Positions 8,753 through 19,318 are shown, counted from the stretch's first letter. The stretch is DNA of 64,000 bases from Lachnospiraceae bacterium (GCA_017442865.1 JAFRXK010000013.1:1-64000), one strand, 5' to 3'. Program-made: numbers and translations. The notes: a model not told the origin generated them from the sequence alone.

Positions 8753-11700
8753 ATGTCAGGTCAATTTGAAAACATTCAGGCAAAAGGTTTATATAATTCC
8801 GGCTTTGAGCATGATAATTGCGGAATAGGTGCAATTATTGATATTGAGGGCAGAAAAAGCCACAAAATAGTTTTTGACGCCCTGTCCATTGTAGAAAATC
8901 TTGAACACAGGGCCGGTAAGGATGCGGAAGGCAAAACCGGCGACGGCGTTGGTATCCTGACGCAGATTCCACACAGGTTTTTTGTCAAAAAATTAAAAGA
9001 ACAGGGCGTTACTCTTCCTGGCGAAAGGCAGTATGGAGTGGGAATGTTTTTCTTCCCGCAAAATGAGCTTGACCTGCGGCAGGCAAAATCCATGTTTGAG
9101 ATTATCGTAAGAAAAGCCGGACTTAATCTTATTGCATGGAGAAGGGTTGACTCAAATCCTGAGGTTTTAGGCAATAAAGCAAGAGAATGCATGCCGTCCA
9201 TTTATCAGGTGTTTATAGAGAGACCGAAGCACATTCAAAAGGATGTAGATTTTGACAGAATGCTTTATATTGTCCGCAGGGAATTTGAGCAAAGCAGCGT
9301 AAATACCTACATTCCTTCTCTTTCCTGCAGAACGATAGTTTATAAGGGAATGTTCCTTGTCGGCCAGCTCAGAACATTTTTCACCGACCTTATGGATGAG
9401 GACTATGAGTCTGCAATCGCAATGGTACATTCACGCTTTTCAACCAACACTGCGCCAAGCTGGAACAGGGCGCATCCTAACCGCCTGATAGTCCACAATG
9501 GTGAAATCAACACGATAAAGGGCAACGCCGACAAAATGCTTGCAAGAGAAGAAACCATGCATACCGGCATGTTCACCGAGGAAGACATGACAAAGGTGCT
9601 TCCTGTTATTTCGCAGAGCGGCTCTGATTCCGCAATGCTTGACAACACACTTGAATTTCTTGTAATGAGCGGCCTTGACCTTGCGCTTGCCGCAATGATT
9701 ACAATCCCTGAGCCTTGGGCGCACAATGAAACCCTGTCCATGGAGGAGCGCGATTTCTATCAGTACTACGCTACCATGATGGAGCCTTGGGATGGTCCGG
9801 CGTCTATCCTTTTCTCAGACGGAGATGTCATGGGCGCAATTCTTGACCGCAACGGACTTCGCCCGTCAAGATATTATGTGATGGATGACAACAGGCTTAT
9901 TTTATCGTCGGAAGCAGGCGTTCTGCCGCTTGATGAAGCTCATATTATTAAAAAAGAGCGTCTCCATCCGGGTAAAATTCTGCTGGTTGACACATTACAG
10001 AAGCGAATAATATATGATAATGAAATAAAAGAAAAATATGCGGGCAAGGAGCCTTACGGAGAATGGCTTGACAGCAATCTTCTTAAGCTTTCTGACATCC
10101 GCATTCCGAACAAAAAAATACCTGCGCTTACAGGAGATATGCTTAAAAAGCTGCAAAAAGCCTTCGGATACACCTGGGAAAACTACCATGACAGCATTTT
10201 GAGCATGGCGCTTAACGGCACTGAAGCTATCGGCTCTATGGGAGTAGACACGCCTATCGCCGCCCTCTCCGAAATGTATCAGCCACTGTTTTATTATTTC
10301 AAGCAGCTGTTCGCACAGGTTACAAATCCGCCGATTGATGCGCAGCGTGAGGAAATCGTTACCTCCCACACCGTATACATCGGTAAAAACGGAAACCTGC
10401 TTGAGGAAAAGCCTGAAAACTGTCATGTGCTTAAAATTAACAATCCTATTCTTTCAGACCTTGACCTCTTAAAAATAGAGCATTTACAGAAGGACGGCTT
10501 CAAAACCGCAAAGGTATCTACTCTGTTTTACAAGAGCACCCCTATGAAGCGCGTGCTTAAGCATTTATTTGTGGAGGTTGACAAGGCTTATAAAGAAGGT
10601 GCAAATATAGTTATTCTGTCAGACCGCGGCGTGGATGAAAATCATGTTGCGCTTCCTTCGCTGCTTGCAGTCGCCGCAGTACACAAGCATCTTGTTGAAA
10701 CTAAAAAATGCACTGCGATGTCTCTGATACTGGAGTCCGGCGAGCCTAGAGAGGTGCATCATTTTGCAACGCTTTTAGGCTATGGCGCTTCTGCCGTCAA
10801 CCCTTATCTTGCGCACGCAACAATAGCGCAGCTTGTTGACAGCGAGCTTCTGGATAAAGATTATTACGCTGCCGCAGATGATTACGATAATGCAATCCTT
10901 TCAGGCATAGTTAAGATTGCCTCTAAAATGGGTATTTCCACGATACAGTCCTATCAGGGCAGCAAAATATTTGAGGCTATAGGAATTTCAGAAGACGTAA
11001 TCGACGATTATTTTACAGGCACCGTAAGCCGCGTAGGTGGCATAAGCCTTGATGATATCGGCAGGGCTGTTGATAAGCAGCACAGTCTGGCATTTGACCC
11101 GCTGGGTCTTTCAGTCAACCTTGAGCTTACCTCAGCCGGCAGGCACAAATCCAGAAGCCAGGGCGAAAACCACCGCTACAATCCTAAGACAATACATATG
11201 CTGCAGCTTTCCACGAGAGAGGGCAATTACGATAAATTTAAAGAATACACCGAAATGGTTGATTCGGAGAACACAGGCTACTTAAGAAGCCTGCTTGATT
11301 TCAACTATCCTGACCGGCAGATTCCTCTTTCAGAGATTGAAAGCGTGGAATCAATAGTGAAAAGATTCAAGACCGGCGCAATGTCCTATGGATCTATTTC
11401 GGAGGAGGCGCACCAGACACTTGCAATTGCAATGAATCATCTGCACGGAAAATCAAACAGCGGTGAGGGCGGTGAAAGCGAGGAGCGTATTTTATCTGCA
11501 GGAACCGATAATGACAGAAGCTCTGCAATCAAGCAGGTTGCAAGCGGAAGATTCGGCGTTACAAGCAGATATCTTGTAAGTGCAAAGGAAATCCAGATTA
11601 AGATGGCGCAGGGTGCAAAGCCTGGTGAAGGCGGACACCTTCCGGGCAAAAAGGTTTACCCGTGGATTGCAAAAACAAGGCACTCAACCCCGGGCGTCAG

Positions 11701-13303
11701 CCTGATATCGCCTCCGCCGCATCATGACATATATTCGATTGAGGACCTTGCACAGTTAATTTATGATTTAAAAAATGCAAATAAAAATGCGCGTATTTCT
11801 GTAAAGCTTGTGTCGGAGGCAGGAGTAGGTACTGTTGCCGCCGGAGTTGCAAAGGCGGGCGCCCAGGTAATACTTATATCAGGCTATGACGGCGGAACCG
11901 GAGCCGCACCGCTTAGCTCAATCCACAATGCAGGACTTCCGTGGGAGCTTGGCCTTGCGGAAACGCACCAGACGCTTATAGCAAACGGGCTTAGAAATCA
12001 GGTTGTGATTGAGACCGATGGAAAGCTTATGAGCGGCAGGGATGTGGCAATTGCAGCGATACTCGGTGCTGAGGAATTCGGCTTTGCTACTGCCCCGCTG
12101 ATTACAATGGGCTGCGCCATGATGAGGGTATGCCACAAGGATACATGTCCTATGGGCATCGCAACACAAAATCCCGAGCTTAGAAAGCGCTTTGCGGGCA
12201 AGCCTGAATACGTTGAAAATTTCATGATTTTTATTGCAAGGCAGCTTCGTGAAATAATGAGTCAGTTAGGTGTAAAATCAGTTGAAGAGCTGGTCGGAAG
12301 AACCGATTTGCTGAAGGTGCGAAAGGAGCTGTCGCAGGCAGGACAAAAGCTTAATCTTGACCGCATACTTATGGATATGTCAGGCACGGACAGGTCTCTT
12401 GCAACCTTCCATCCGCAGTTTGAATATGATTTTAAGCTTTCCGATACAAAGGATGAGAGCGTGCTTCTTTCATCAAAGGCAGTTAAAGCCTCATTGGACA
12501 AGGGCACTAAATCAGAGCTTTCAATTAATATACGAAATACAGACAGAACCTTCGGAACACTCCTCGGCGCTGAGATTACAAGAAAGCATCCAGAGGGTCT
12601 TGCCGATGACACAATAACCATAAACTGCAAGGGTACGGGCGGCCAGAGCTTCGGAGCCTTTATTCCTAAGGGGCTTTCCCTTAAGCTTTCGGGCGACAGC
12701 AACGATTACTTCGGCAAGGGTCTTTCGGGCGGAAAACTAATCATAAAGACGCCGGACGAGGCAAAATATGATGCACACGAAAATATTATTATCGGAAACG
12801 TTGCTCTTTACGGTGCAACATCCGGCGAGGCGTATATCGCCGGTATGGCGGGAGAAAGATTCTGCATCAGAAATTCCGGTGCTACTGCGGTTGTTGAGGG
12901 CGTCGGCGAGCATGGCTGCGAATATATGACCGGAGGATGCGTTGTTATTCTCGGTGCTACCGGCAAAAACTTCGCCGCCGGAATGAGCGGCGGCATCGCG
13001 TATGTGCTTGACGAGGACAACAGACTTTATAAGAATCTTAATAAGCACATGGTGAGCATGGAAAGCGTAACTCTTAAAGGTGATTTAGAAGAACTTAAAA
13101 GCATTATCAGCGACCATGTAAGGTATACAGGCTCTAAAAAAGGAGCCGAGATACTTGAGAATTTTGATAAATACATTCCTCATTTCAAGAAAATAATACC
13201 TACGGACTACAAGGAAATGCTCAGGCTTATCAAGAAAAATGAGGACCGTGGCGCTGATTATGAGCAGGCAAAAATAGAAGCCTTCAGAGAATTTATCGGT
13301 TAG
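8753..13303 (+). CDS. gltB: Glutamate synthase, large subunit
   Basis: Transfers the amide of glutamine to 2-oxoglutarate, giving two glutamates. The product has 1516 residues, full length for the bacterial alpha subunit. Cys23 in FEHDNCGIGA is the class II amidotransferase nucleophile exposed after propeptide removal. Further on are the FMN-binding synthase domain (GGEGGESEERIL near residue 907, ISGYDGGTGAAPLSS near 1045), the 3Fe-4S cysteines in CHKDTCPMGIATQ near 1127, and the C-terminal GXGXG beta-helix domain. The start follows GGAGGAAT. It is the first gene of a gltB-gltD-carA-carB operon behind the ANTAR leader. Confidence 0.97.
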   Translation: MSGQFENIQAKGLYNSGFEHDNCGIGAIIDIEGRKSHKIVFDALSIVENLEHRAGKDAEGKTGDGVGILTQIPHRFFVKKLKEQGVTLPGERQYGVGMFFFPQNELDLRQAKSMFEIIVRKAGLNLIAWRRVDSNPEVLGNKARECMPSIYQVFIERPKHIQKDVDFDRMLYIVRREFEQSSVNTYIPSLSCRTIVYKGMFLVGQLRTFFTDLMDEDYESAIAMVHSRFSTNTAPSWNRAHPNRLIVHNGEINTIKGNADKMLAREETMHTGMFTEEDMTKVLPVISQSGSDSAMLDNTLEFLVMSGLDLALAAMITIPEPWAHNETLSMEERDFYQYYATMMEPWDGPASILFSDGDVMGAILDRNGLRPSRYYVMDDNRLILSSEAGVLPLDEAHIIKKERLHPGKILLVDTLQKRIIYDNEIKEKYAGKEPYGEWLDSNLLKLSDIRIPNKKIPALTGDMLKKLQKAFGYTWENYHDSILSMALNGTEAIGSMGVDTPIAALSEMYQPLFYYFKQLFAQVTNPPIDAQREEIVTSHTVYIGKNGNLLEEKPENCHVLKINNPILSDLDLLKIEHLQKDGFKTAKVSTLFYKSTPMKRVLKHLFVEVDKAYKEGANIVILSDRGVDENHVALPSLLAVAAVHKHLVETKKCTAMSLILESGEPREVHHFATLLGYGASAVNPYLAHATIAQLVDSELLDKDYYAAADDYDNAILSGIVKIASKMGISTIQSYQGSKIFEAIGISEDVIDDYFTGTVSRVGGISLDDIGRAVDKQHSLAFDPLGLSVNLELTSAGRHKSRSQGENHRYNPKTIHMLQLSTREGNYDKFKEYTEMVDSENTGYLRSLLDFNYPDRQIPLSEIESVESIVKRFKTGAMSYGSISEEAHQTLAIAMNHLHGKSNSGEGGESEERILSAGTDNDRSSAIKQVASGRFGVTSRYLVSAKEIQIKMAQGAKPGEGGHLPGKKVYPWIAKTRHSTPGVSLISPPPHHDIYSIEDLAQLIYDLKNANKNARISVKLVSEAGVGTVAAGVAKAGAQVILISGYDGGTGAAPLSSIHNAGLPWELGLAETHQTLIANGLRNQVVIETDGKLMSGRDVAIAAILGAEEFGFATAPLITMGCAMMRVCHKDTCPMGIATQNPELRKRFAGKPEYVENFMIFIARQLREIMSQLGVKSVEELVGRTDLLKVRKELSQAGQKLNLDRILMDMSGTDRSLATFHPQFEYDFKLSDTKDESVLLSSKAVKASLDKGTKSELSINIRNTDRTFGTLLGAEITRKHPEGLADDTITINCKGTGGQSFGAFIPKGLSLKLSGDSNDYFGKGLSGGKLIIKTPDEAKYDAHENIIIGNVALYGATSGEAYIAGMAGERFCIRNSGATAVVEGVGEHGCEYMTGGCVVILGATGKNFAAGMSGGIAYVLDEDNRLYKNLNKHMVSMESVTLKGDLEELKSIISDHVRYTGSKKGAEILENFDKYIPHFKKIIPTDYKEMLRLIKKNEDRGADYEQAKIEAFREFIG

Positions 13304-13313
13304 GAGAAATGTT

Positions 13314-14798
13314 ATGGGTAAGACAACAGGCTTTTTAGAATATGAACGAAAAGATGGCGCACAGAGAGAAGTCAGTGAAAGAATCAAGGATTTCCACGAG
13401 TTTCATGAGAGACTTTCTGCCGCCGATACCTGCATGCAGGCATCAAGATGTATGGACTGCGGAATACCTTTTTGTCAGGCAGGCACTATGATAAGCGGCA
13501 TGATGTCAGGCTGTCCTTTGCACAATGCTGTTCCTGAGATTAATGACCTTGTATACAAGGGAAGAATGGCTGAGGCTTATCAGAGACTTTCAATTACGCA
13601 CAGCTTTCCTGAGTTTACCTCCAGAGTGTGCCCGGCTCTCTGCGAAGCAGCATGCACATGCTCGCTTCATGGTCAGGCAGTCACCACGAAGGAAAACGAA
13701 AAGGCTGTCATTGAATATGCATATGAAAATAATCTTGTTAGTGAGATAACCCCTTCCATAAGAACCGGCAAAAAAATAGCAGTTGTCGGCAGCGGTCCTT
13801 CAGGTCTTGCTGCCGCACAGCTGCTAAACATGCGCGGTCACGAGGTTACTGTTTTTGAAAGGAAGGACCGCATTGGCGGACTGCTCAGATACGGCATACC
13901 AAATATGAAGCTTGATAAGTCCGTTATCGACAGACGCGTAGAGCTTATGGAGAAAGCCGGCGTTAAGTTTGTAGTAAACTCTGATATCGGGAGAAATGTA
14001 TCCTCTGAGGATTTACTCAAAAACTTCGACAGCGTCATTCTTGCCTGCGGTGCCTCACATGCACGAGATATTAATGCACCCGGACGCGACGCCAAGGGAA
14101 TATATTTTGCAGTTGATTTTTTAAGCACGGTTACAAAAAGACTGCTTGATTCAGATTTTAAGGACTATCCTCTTGATCTGGTAAAGGACAGGGATGTGGT
14201 TGTAATAGGCGGCGGCGACACCGGCAATGACTGCGTTGGAACCTGCATAAGACTGTCGGCAAAAAGCGTTACCCAGCTTGAAATGATGCCTATGCCTTCC
14301 ACAGGCAGACTTCCTTCAAATCCATGGCCGGAATGGCCAAGGGTCTTAAAAACGGACTATGGCCAGGAGGAGGCAATCTATAAATTCGGCAGCGATCCGA
14401 GAATATACCAGACAACGGTTAAGGAATTTATAAAGGATGAGAACGGAGCGCTTAAGGAATTACTTCTGGTTTCCCTCTCACCTAAAAAGGATGCCAAAAC
14501 CGGCAGAACCATTATGTCCGAGGTTGAAGGCTCAGAGCGTAAAATTCCTGCACAGCTCGTTCTTATAGCAGCAGGCTTTTTAGGCAGCGAGCAGTATGTA
14601 ACCGAAAGCTTCGGCGTAGAAACAGACAACAGGACAAATGTTAAGACCAAGGCAGGCGAACACGCCACCACCAAAGCAAGGGTATATACGGCGGGCGATA
14701 TGCACATCGGCCAGTCCTTAGTTGTCCGCGCAATCGCAGAGGGCAGAAGCGTTGCACGTGAAGTTGATAAAGCATTAATGGGTTATACAAATTTATAG
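13314..14798 (+). CDS. gltD: Glutamate synthase, small subunit
   Basis: Supplies electrons from NAD(P)H to GltB through FAD and 4Fe-4S clusters. The 494-residue protein has the N-terminal cluster cysteines CMQASRCMDCGIPFC and CPALCEAAC, an FAD-binding GSGPSGLAAAQLL near residue 160 and a second dinucleotide motif VIGGGDTGNDCVG near residue 300. It starts 10 bp after gltB, with TAGGAG as ribosome binding site. It differs from the NfnB protein at 52803, a related fold that partners an FNR-type subunit. Confidence 0.96.
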   Translation: MGKTTGFLEYERKDGAQREVSERIKDFHEFHERLSAADTCMQASRCMDCGIPFCQAGTMISGMMSGCPLHNAVPEINDLVYKGRMAEAYQRLSITHSFPEFTSRVCPALCEAACTCSLHGQAVTTKENEKAVIEYAYENNLVSEITPSIRTGKKIAVVGSGPSGLAAAQLLNMRGHEVTVFERKDRIGGLLRYGIPNMKLDKSVIDRRVELMEKAGVKFVVNSDIGRNVSSEDLLKNFDSVILACGASHARDINAPGRDAKGIYFAVDFLSTVTKRLLDSDFKDYPLDLVKDRDVVVIGGGDTGNDCVGTCIRLSAKSVTQLEMMPMPSTGRLPSNPWPEWPRVLKTDYGQEEAIYKFGSDPRIYQTTVKEFIKDENGALKELLLVSLSPKKDAKTGRTIMSEVEGSERKIPAQLVLIAAGFLGSEQYVTESFGVETDNRTNVKTKAGEHATTKARVYTAGDMHIGQSLVVRAIAEGRSVAREVDKALMGYTNL

Positions 14799-14811
14799 AA
14801 GGTGCTAACTT

Positions 14812-15888
14812 ATGAATTATAATCGGAAATTAATATTGGAAGACGGAAGCGAATATTTCGGGTATGGCTTTGGCAGCAGCAAAGAGGCTGTATGTGAGAT
14901 TGTATTTAACACTTCCATGACAGGATATCAGGAGATTATTTCAGACCCCTCATACACTGACCAGGCGGTTGTCATGTCATATCCTCTCATAGGCAACTAT
15001 GGAATCGCAAATGAAGACTTTGAAAGCAAATATATCACTCCGTCAGCGCTTATTATAAGAGACTTAAATGACGCCCCATCTAATTTCAGGGCGGCAAGAA
15101 CACTGTCTGAGCTTTTAGAGGAGAACAATATTCCCGGAATATATGGCGTAGACACCAGAAAGCTTGTCAGAAGCATCCGTGATTTAGGCTCAAGAAGAGT
15201 GCTTATTACCGATATTGATACTTCGCTTGAAGCCGGTCTTGAAATTATCAGGCAAACGCCGGTTCCTCATGACGCGGTCAAAAGATGCAGCTGCACAAAA
15301 AAGTGGTACAGCAGGACTTCAAACCCGCGCTTTAATGTTGTGGCAATAGACTGCGGCATGAAATCAAACATTGTCAGACTGCTTAACCGCCATAAATGCA
15401 ATGTTACTGTTGTTCCATACAATACATCCGGAGAAGAAATTCTCTCTTTGAAGCCTGACGGGGTCTTCATTTCAAACGGTCCCGGAAATCCTGAGGACCT
15501 GCCTGAGGTTGTGGAAACGCTTAAGTTTCTTAAGGGCACAGTCCCGCTTTTCGGAATATGCTTAGGACACCAGCTTATCGCCCTTTCCTATGGGGCAAAA
15601 ACCTATAAGCTTAAGTTCGGACACAGGGGCGGCAACCATCCGGTTAAAAACCTGCTTACAGGCAAAATAGAAATAACGAGCCAGAACCACAGCTATGCGG
15701 TAGATGATAAGTCCCTTCCGGGCACTGAGCTTACCGCATCTCACATTAATATACTGGACAATACTATTGAGGGTGTCTATTGCAAAAAGGACAAGGTGTT
15801 TTCGGTGCAATACCACCCGGAGAGCGCACCCGGCCCACAGGACAGCACTTATCTGTTTGAGCAGTTTATTGAATTGATGAAAAAGTAA
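14812..15888 (+). CDS. carA: Carbamoyl-phosphate synthase, small (glutaminase) chain
   Basis: Hydrolyses glutamine and channels ammonia to CarB for carbamoyl phosphate, used for pyrimidines and arginine. The 358-residue protein has the CarA N-terminal domain (NTSMTGYQEIISDPSY) and a class I amidotransferase domain with nucleophile Cys in FGICLGHQ near residue 249 and catalytic His-Glu in YHPES near residue 334. It begins 14 bp after gltD and ends 16 bp before carB, so it belongs to the gltBD transcript. Confidence 0.96.
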   Translation: MNYNRKLILEDGSEYFGYGFGSSKEAVCEIVFNTSMTGYQEIISDPSYTDQAVVMSYPLIGNYGIANEDFESKYITPSALIIRDLNDAPSNFRAARTLSELLEENNIPGIYGVDTRKLVRSIRDLGSRRVLITDIDTSLEAGLEIIRQTPVPHDAVKRCSCTKKWYSRTSNPRFNVVAIDCGMKSNIVRLLNRHKCNVTVVPYNTSGEEILSLKPDGVFISNGPGNPEDLPEVVETLKFLKGTVPLFGICLGHQLIALSYGAKTYKLKFGHRGGNHPVKNLLTGKIEITSQNHSYAVDDKSLPGTELTASHINILDNTIEGVYCKKDKVFSVQYHPESAPGPQDSTYLFEQFIELMKK

Positions 15889-15903
15889 TCCGGAGGAAGT
15901 AAG

Positions 15904-18900
15904 ATGCCAAAGCGAACCGATATTAAAAAAGTTCTTGTAATAGGCTCCGGTCCGATAGTTATCGGACAGGCTGCCGAATTTGATTATGCAGGTACTCAGG
16001 CGTGTCTCGCATTAAAGGAAGAGGGCTATGAGGTAATTCTGGCAAACTCAAATCCTGCCACTATTATGACCGACCACTCCATTGCCGATAAGGTTTACAT
16101 GGAGCCTCTTACACTTGAATACATTGCGCGAATCTGCCGCTATGAAAGACCGGATGCGATAATTCCGGGCATAGGCGGTCAGACTGGCTTAAATCTTGCA
16201 ATGCAGCTTTATGACAAGGGCGTTCTTGATGAATGTGAAATTGAGCTGCTCGGCACTGATGCAAAAAGCATAAAAAAAGCAGAGGACAGAGAGCAGTTTA
16301 AGGAGTTATGCGAGCAGCTTGGCGAGCCGGTCGTGCCATCAAGTATTACCTTCAGCGTTGAAGAGGGCCTTGCAGCCGCTAAGGCTATAGGCTACCCTGT
16401 TATTTTGCGTCCTGCCTTTACGCTCGGCGGCACAGGCGGCGGCTTTGCATACAACGAGGAGGAAATGGCTGAAATGATGAAGCATGCGCTTTCACTTTCA
16501 CCCGTCCATCAGGTTCTCGTTGAAAAAAGCATTAAAGGCTACAAGGAAATTGAATATGAGGTTATGCGTGACGCAAATGACACCGCGCTTATCGTATGTA
16601 ACATGGAAAATCTTGACCCTGTAGGAATCCACACGGGCGATTCAATTGTAGTAGCCCCAAGCCAGACATTAACCAACAAAGAATATCATATGCTCCGCGA
16701 CAGTGCGCTTAATATTATCCGTGCGCTAGAGGTTAAGGGCGGCTGCAATGTGCAGTTTGCGCTTGACCCGGAATCGTTTGATTATTATGTAATAGAAGTA
16801 AATCCACGAGTTTCAAGGTCCTCGGCGCTTGCTTCAAAGGCAAGCGGCTACCCGATAGCGCGCGTATCCGCAAAAATTGCCGTCGGCATGAACCTTGATG
16901 AAATTGCCCTCGCAAATACTCCTGCGTGCTTTGAGCCGGCGCTTGATTATGTAGTTACAAAGATGCCAAGATTTCCTTTTGATAAATTTACTCTTGCATC
17001 AAACAGGCTTTCTACACAGATGAAGGCCACCGGAGAAACCATGAGCATCGGCAGAACCATGGAGGAAAGCCTGCTTAAGGCAATTCGTTCCCTTGAAGAC
17101 GGCAAAAACCACATTCATCTTGCAAAATTTGATATAAAAAACCTTTCAGATAAGCCTGAGCCGCAAAACCGCATGGAAGCAGTCGAAAAGCTTCTTAAAT
17201 ATATTGAAGAAGGCACTGACGACCGCATTTACGCAATCTCGGAGCTTTTGTGGCTGGGCGCGGATTTATCTGTCATATACTCCAGAACAAAGATTGATAT
17301 GTTCTTTTTGGACAAAATTAAAAAGATTGTTGACTTTGAGAAAAAACTTGAACAGGCTTCATTTAAAAATGAAGCTGCTACTGCTGTCCTTGAACGCAGC
17401 CTTTTATACGATGCCAAACGAATGGGTTTTTCGGATTCGTATATCGCTGAGCTTACAGGCTGTGTCGAGGATGATATCTGGACATTAAGAAAAAAGTACG
17501 ATATTTTCCCGGTATACAAGATGATTGATAGCTGTGCCAGCGAATTTAAAAGCTATATACCATACTTTTATTCAACCTATGAGGATGAAAATGAATCAAA
17601 AGTTTCCCGAAACAAAAAAATTATTGTTCTTGGCTCCGGTCCGATAAGAATCGGACAGGGCGTGGAATTTGATTATTCCACGGTACATGCAGTTAAAACA
17701 ATTCATGAAATGGGTTATGAGGCAATCGTAATAAACAACAACCCCGAAACAGTGTCAACTGATTACACTACCGCCGACAAATTGTATTTTGAACCTCTTA
17801 CAGTAGAGGATATCATGAATATTATCAGGCTGGAAAATCCTCTTGGCGTCATTGCATCTCTCGGCGGGCAGACCGCAGTAAACCTCGCGCAGCCCCTTCA
17901 GAAAAGAGGCGTTAAAATCATAGGCACATCCCCGGAGGCAATATTTGCGGCTGAGGACAGGGATGCCTTTGAGCATATAATTGAAACCCTTCAGATTCCG
18001 CATCCGAAGGGCGTTGCGGTAACAAACATTCCTGACGGAATACAGGCTGCCGCACGTATCGGCTATCCGGTGCTTGTAAGACCAAGCTTTGTGCTCGGCG
18101 GACGTGCCATGGAAATAGTGGCTAACGAGGACATGCTGGTAAAATACCTTAAAAATGCTGTTGAGGTTGACCAGTCAAGACCGGTGCTTGTAGATAAATA
18201 TATCGTCGGTAAGGAAGTCGAGGTTGATGCAATATGTGATGGTAAGGACGTATTTTTACCGGGTATTATGGAGCTTGTTGAAAGAACCGGCGTACATTCA
18301 GGCGACAGCACCAGCGTCTACCCGCCGTTTTCAATATCCGATAAGGTCAAGCAGACCATTATCGACTACACACAAAAGCTCGGTACCGGTATTGGAATTA
18401 TAGGTCTTTACAATATACAGTTTATCGTTGATAATGATGAAAATGTATATATAATTGAGGTAAATCCGCGTGCCTCCAGAAGTGTACCATTCCTTTCAAA
18501 ATCTACGGGAGTATCTCTTGTGGATATTGCAACCAAAGTTATGCTTGGAATAAGTCTTAAAGAACAAGGCTTTACGCAGACTATATTGCCTGAAAAGGAT
18601 TTCTGGTATGTAAAGGCTCCTGCATTTTCATTTGAGAAGCTTAACGGCATGGACGCCTATCTTTCGCCTGAGATGAAGTCCACCGGCGAGGCAATCGGTT
18701 ATGATACCAGCTTAAAGAGGGCATTTTACAAGGCACTGCAGGCATCAGGTATCAAAATGAAGGAATACGGAACTGTAATAGTTACTCTTGCCGACGAAGA
18801 TAAAGAAGAGGCGCTTCCATTAGTGCAGAGGTTTTATAACCTGGGCTTTAATATCGAAGCTACTATCGGTACCGGTCAGTTTTTAAAGCAGCACGGTATC

Positions 18901-19143
18901 AAAACACGTATCCGCGGCAAGATAAGCGACGGCAGCGAGGAAATTCTTGATTCCATAAGAGCGGGCTATGTCAGTTATATAATAAATACCAGGGCAATTC
19001 TTTCAGGAATACATTATGAGGATGGCGCAGCAATAAGAAGATGTGCTATAATGAATGGTGTAACTATGTTTACGTCACTTGACACGGTAAAAATTCTGCT
19101 GGACGTACTTGAGGATATCACTCCGGGTATATCCACAATATAG
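15904..19143 (+). CDS. carB: Carbamoyl-phosphate synthase, large chain
   Basis: Makes carbamoyl phosphate from bicarbonate, ammonia and two ATP. The 1079-residue length is normal. Two homologous halves each begin with an ATP-grasp module: KVLVIGSGPIVIGQAAEFDYAG near residue 8 and KIIVLGSGPIRIGQGVEFDYS near residue 570. A C-terminal MGS-like allosteric domain starts near residue 940. The ATG follows GGAGG. It is the last gene of the operon. It is followed by a cluster of 38-bp repeats and a GC-rich hairpin rather than a classical U-tailed terminator, so some read-through to the next gene is possible. Confidence 0.97.
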   Translation: MPKRTDIKKVLVIGSGPIVIGQAAEFDYAGTQACLALKEEGYEVILANSNPATIMTDHSIADKVYMEPLTLEYIARICRYERPDAIIPGIGGQTGLNLAMQLYDKGVLDECEIELLGTDAKSIKKAEDREQFKELCEQLGEPVVPSSITFSVEEGLAAAKAIGYPVILRPAFTLGGTGGGFAYNEEEMAEMMKHALSLSPVHQVLVEKSIKGYKEIEYEVMRDANDTALIVCNMENLDPVGIHTGDSIVVAPSQTLTNKEYHMLRDSALNIIRALEVKGGCNVQFALDPESFDYYVIEVNPRVSRSSALASKASGYPIARVSAKIAVGMNLDEIALANTPACFEPALDYVVTKMPRFPFDKFTLASNRLSTQMKATGETMSIGRTMEESLLKAIRSLEDGKNHIHLAKFDIKNLSDKPEPQNRMEAVEKLLKYIEEGTDDRIYAISELLWLGADLSVIYSRTKIDMFFLDKIKKIVDFEKKLEQASFKNEAATAVLERSLLYDAKRMGFSDSYIAELTGCVEDDIWTLRKKYDIFPVYKMIDSCASEFKSYIPYFYSTYEDENESKVSRNKKIIVLGSGPIRIGQGVEFDYSTVHAVKTIHEMGYEAIVINNNPETVSTDYTTADKLYFEPLTVEDIMNIIRLENPLGVIASLGGQTAVNLAQPLQKRGVKIIGTSPEAIFAAEDRDAFEHIIETLQIPHPKGVAVTNIPDGIQAAARIGYPVLVRPSFVLGGRAMEIVANEDMLVKYLKNAVEVDQSRPVLVDKYIVGKEVEVDAICDGKDVFLPGIMELVERTGVHSGDSTSVYPPFSISDKVKQTIIDYTQKLGTGIGIIGLYNIQFIVDNDENVYIIEVNPRASRSVPFLSKSTGVSLVDIATKVMLGISLKEQGFTQTILPEKDFWYVKAPAFSFEKLNGMDAYLSPEMKSTGEAIGYDTSLKRAFYKALQASGIKMKEYGTVIVTLADEDKEEALPLVQRFYNLGFNIEATIGTGQFLKQHGIKTRIRGKISDGSEEILDSIRAGYVSYIINTRAILSGIHYEDGAAIRRCAIMNGVTMFTSLDTVKILLDVLEDITPGISTI

Positions 19144-19144
19144 C

Positions 19145-19243
19145 GTAAAATGCAGTCCGCTGCATTTTACCTTAAGCTTATCAATTAGTGCAGTCCGCTG
19201 CATTTTACCTTAAGCTTATCAATTAGTGCAGTCCGCTGCATTA
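19145..19243. repeat. 38-bp tandem repeat after carB
   Basis: Units at 19151-19188 and 19189-19226, with a partial third from 19227. Each starts TGCAGTCCGCTGCATT, a small hairpin. With the flanking GTAAAA, the first forms an 11-bp stem (19145-19155 with 19160-19170) with a TCCG loop. No T-run follows, so termination here would be weak. Confidence 0.85.
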
Positions 19244-19267
19244 GTTAATCAATAGTATCAAATATCC

Positions 19268-19291
19268 GGGCGGCTGCGTCCGCAGCCGCCC
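19268..19291 (+). promoter_or_regulatory. GC-rich hairpin in the leader of the GS-like gene
   Basis: GGGCGGCTGCG (19268-19278) and CGCAGCCGCCC (19281-19291) form an 11-bp perfect stem, 27 bp before the ATG at 19319. A short T-run (ATTTTT) comes about 10 bp later, which is far for a terminator. It could be a weak attenuator or an RNA stabiliser. It lacks the A1/G4 hexaloop of the other leaders. Confidence 0.5.
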
Positions 19292-19318
19292 CTTCCAGAC
19301 ATTTTTAAGGAGGCAGAC

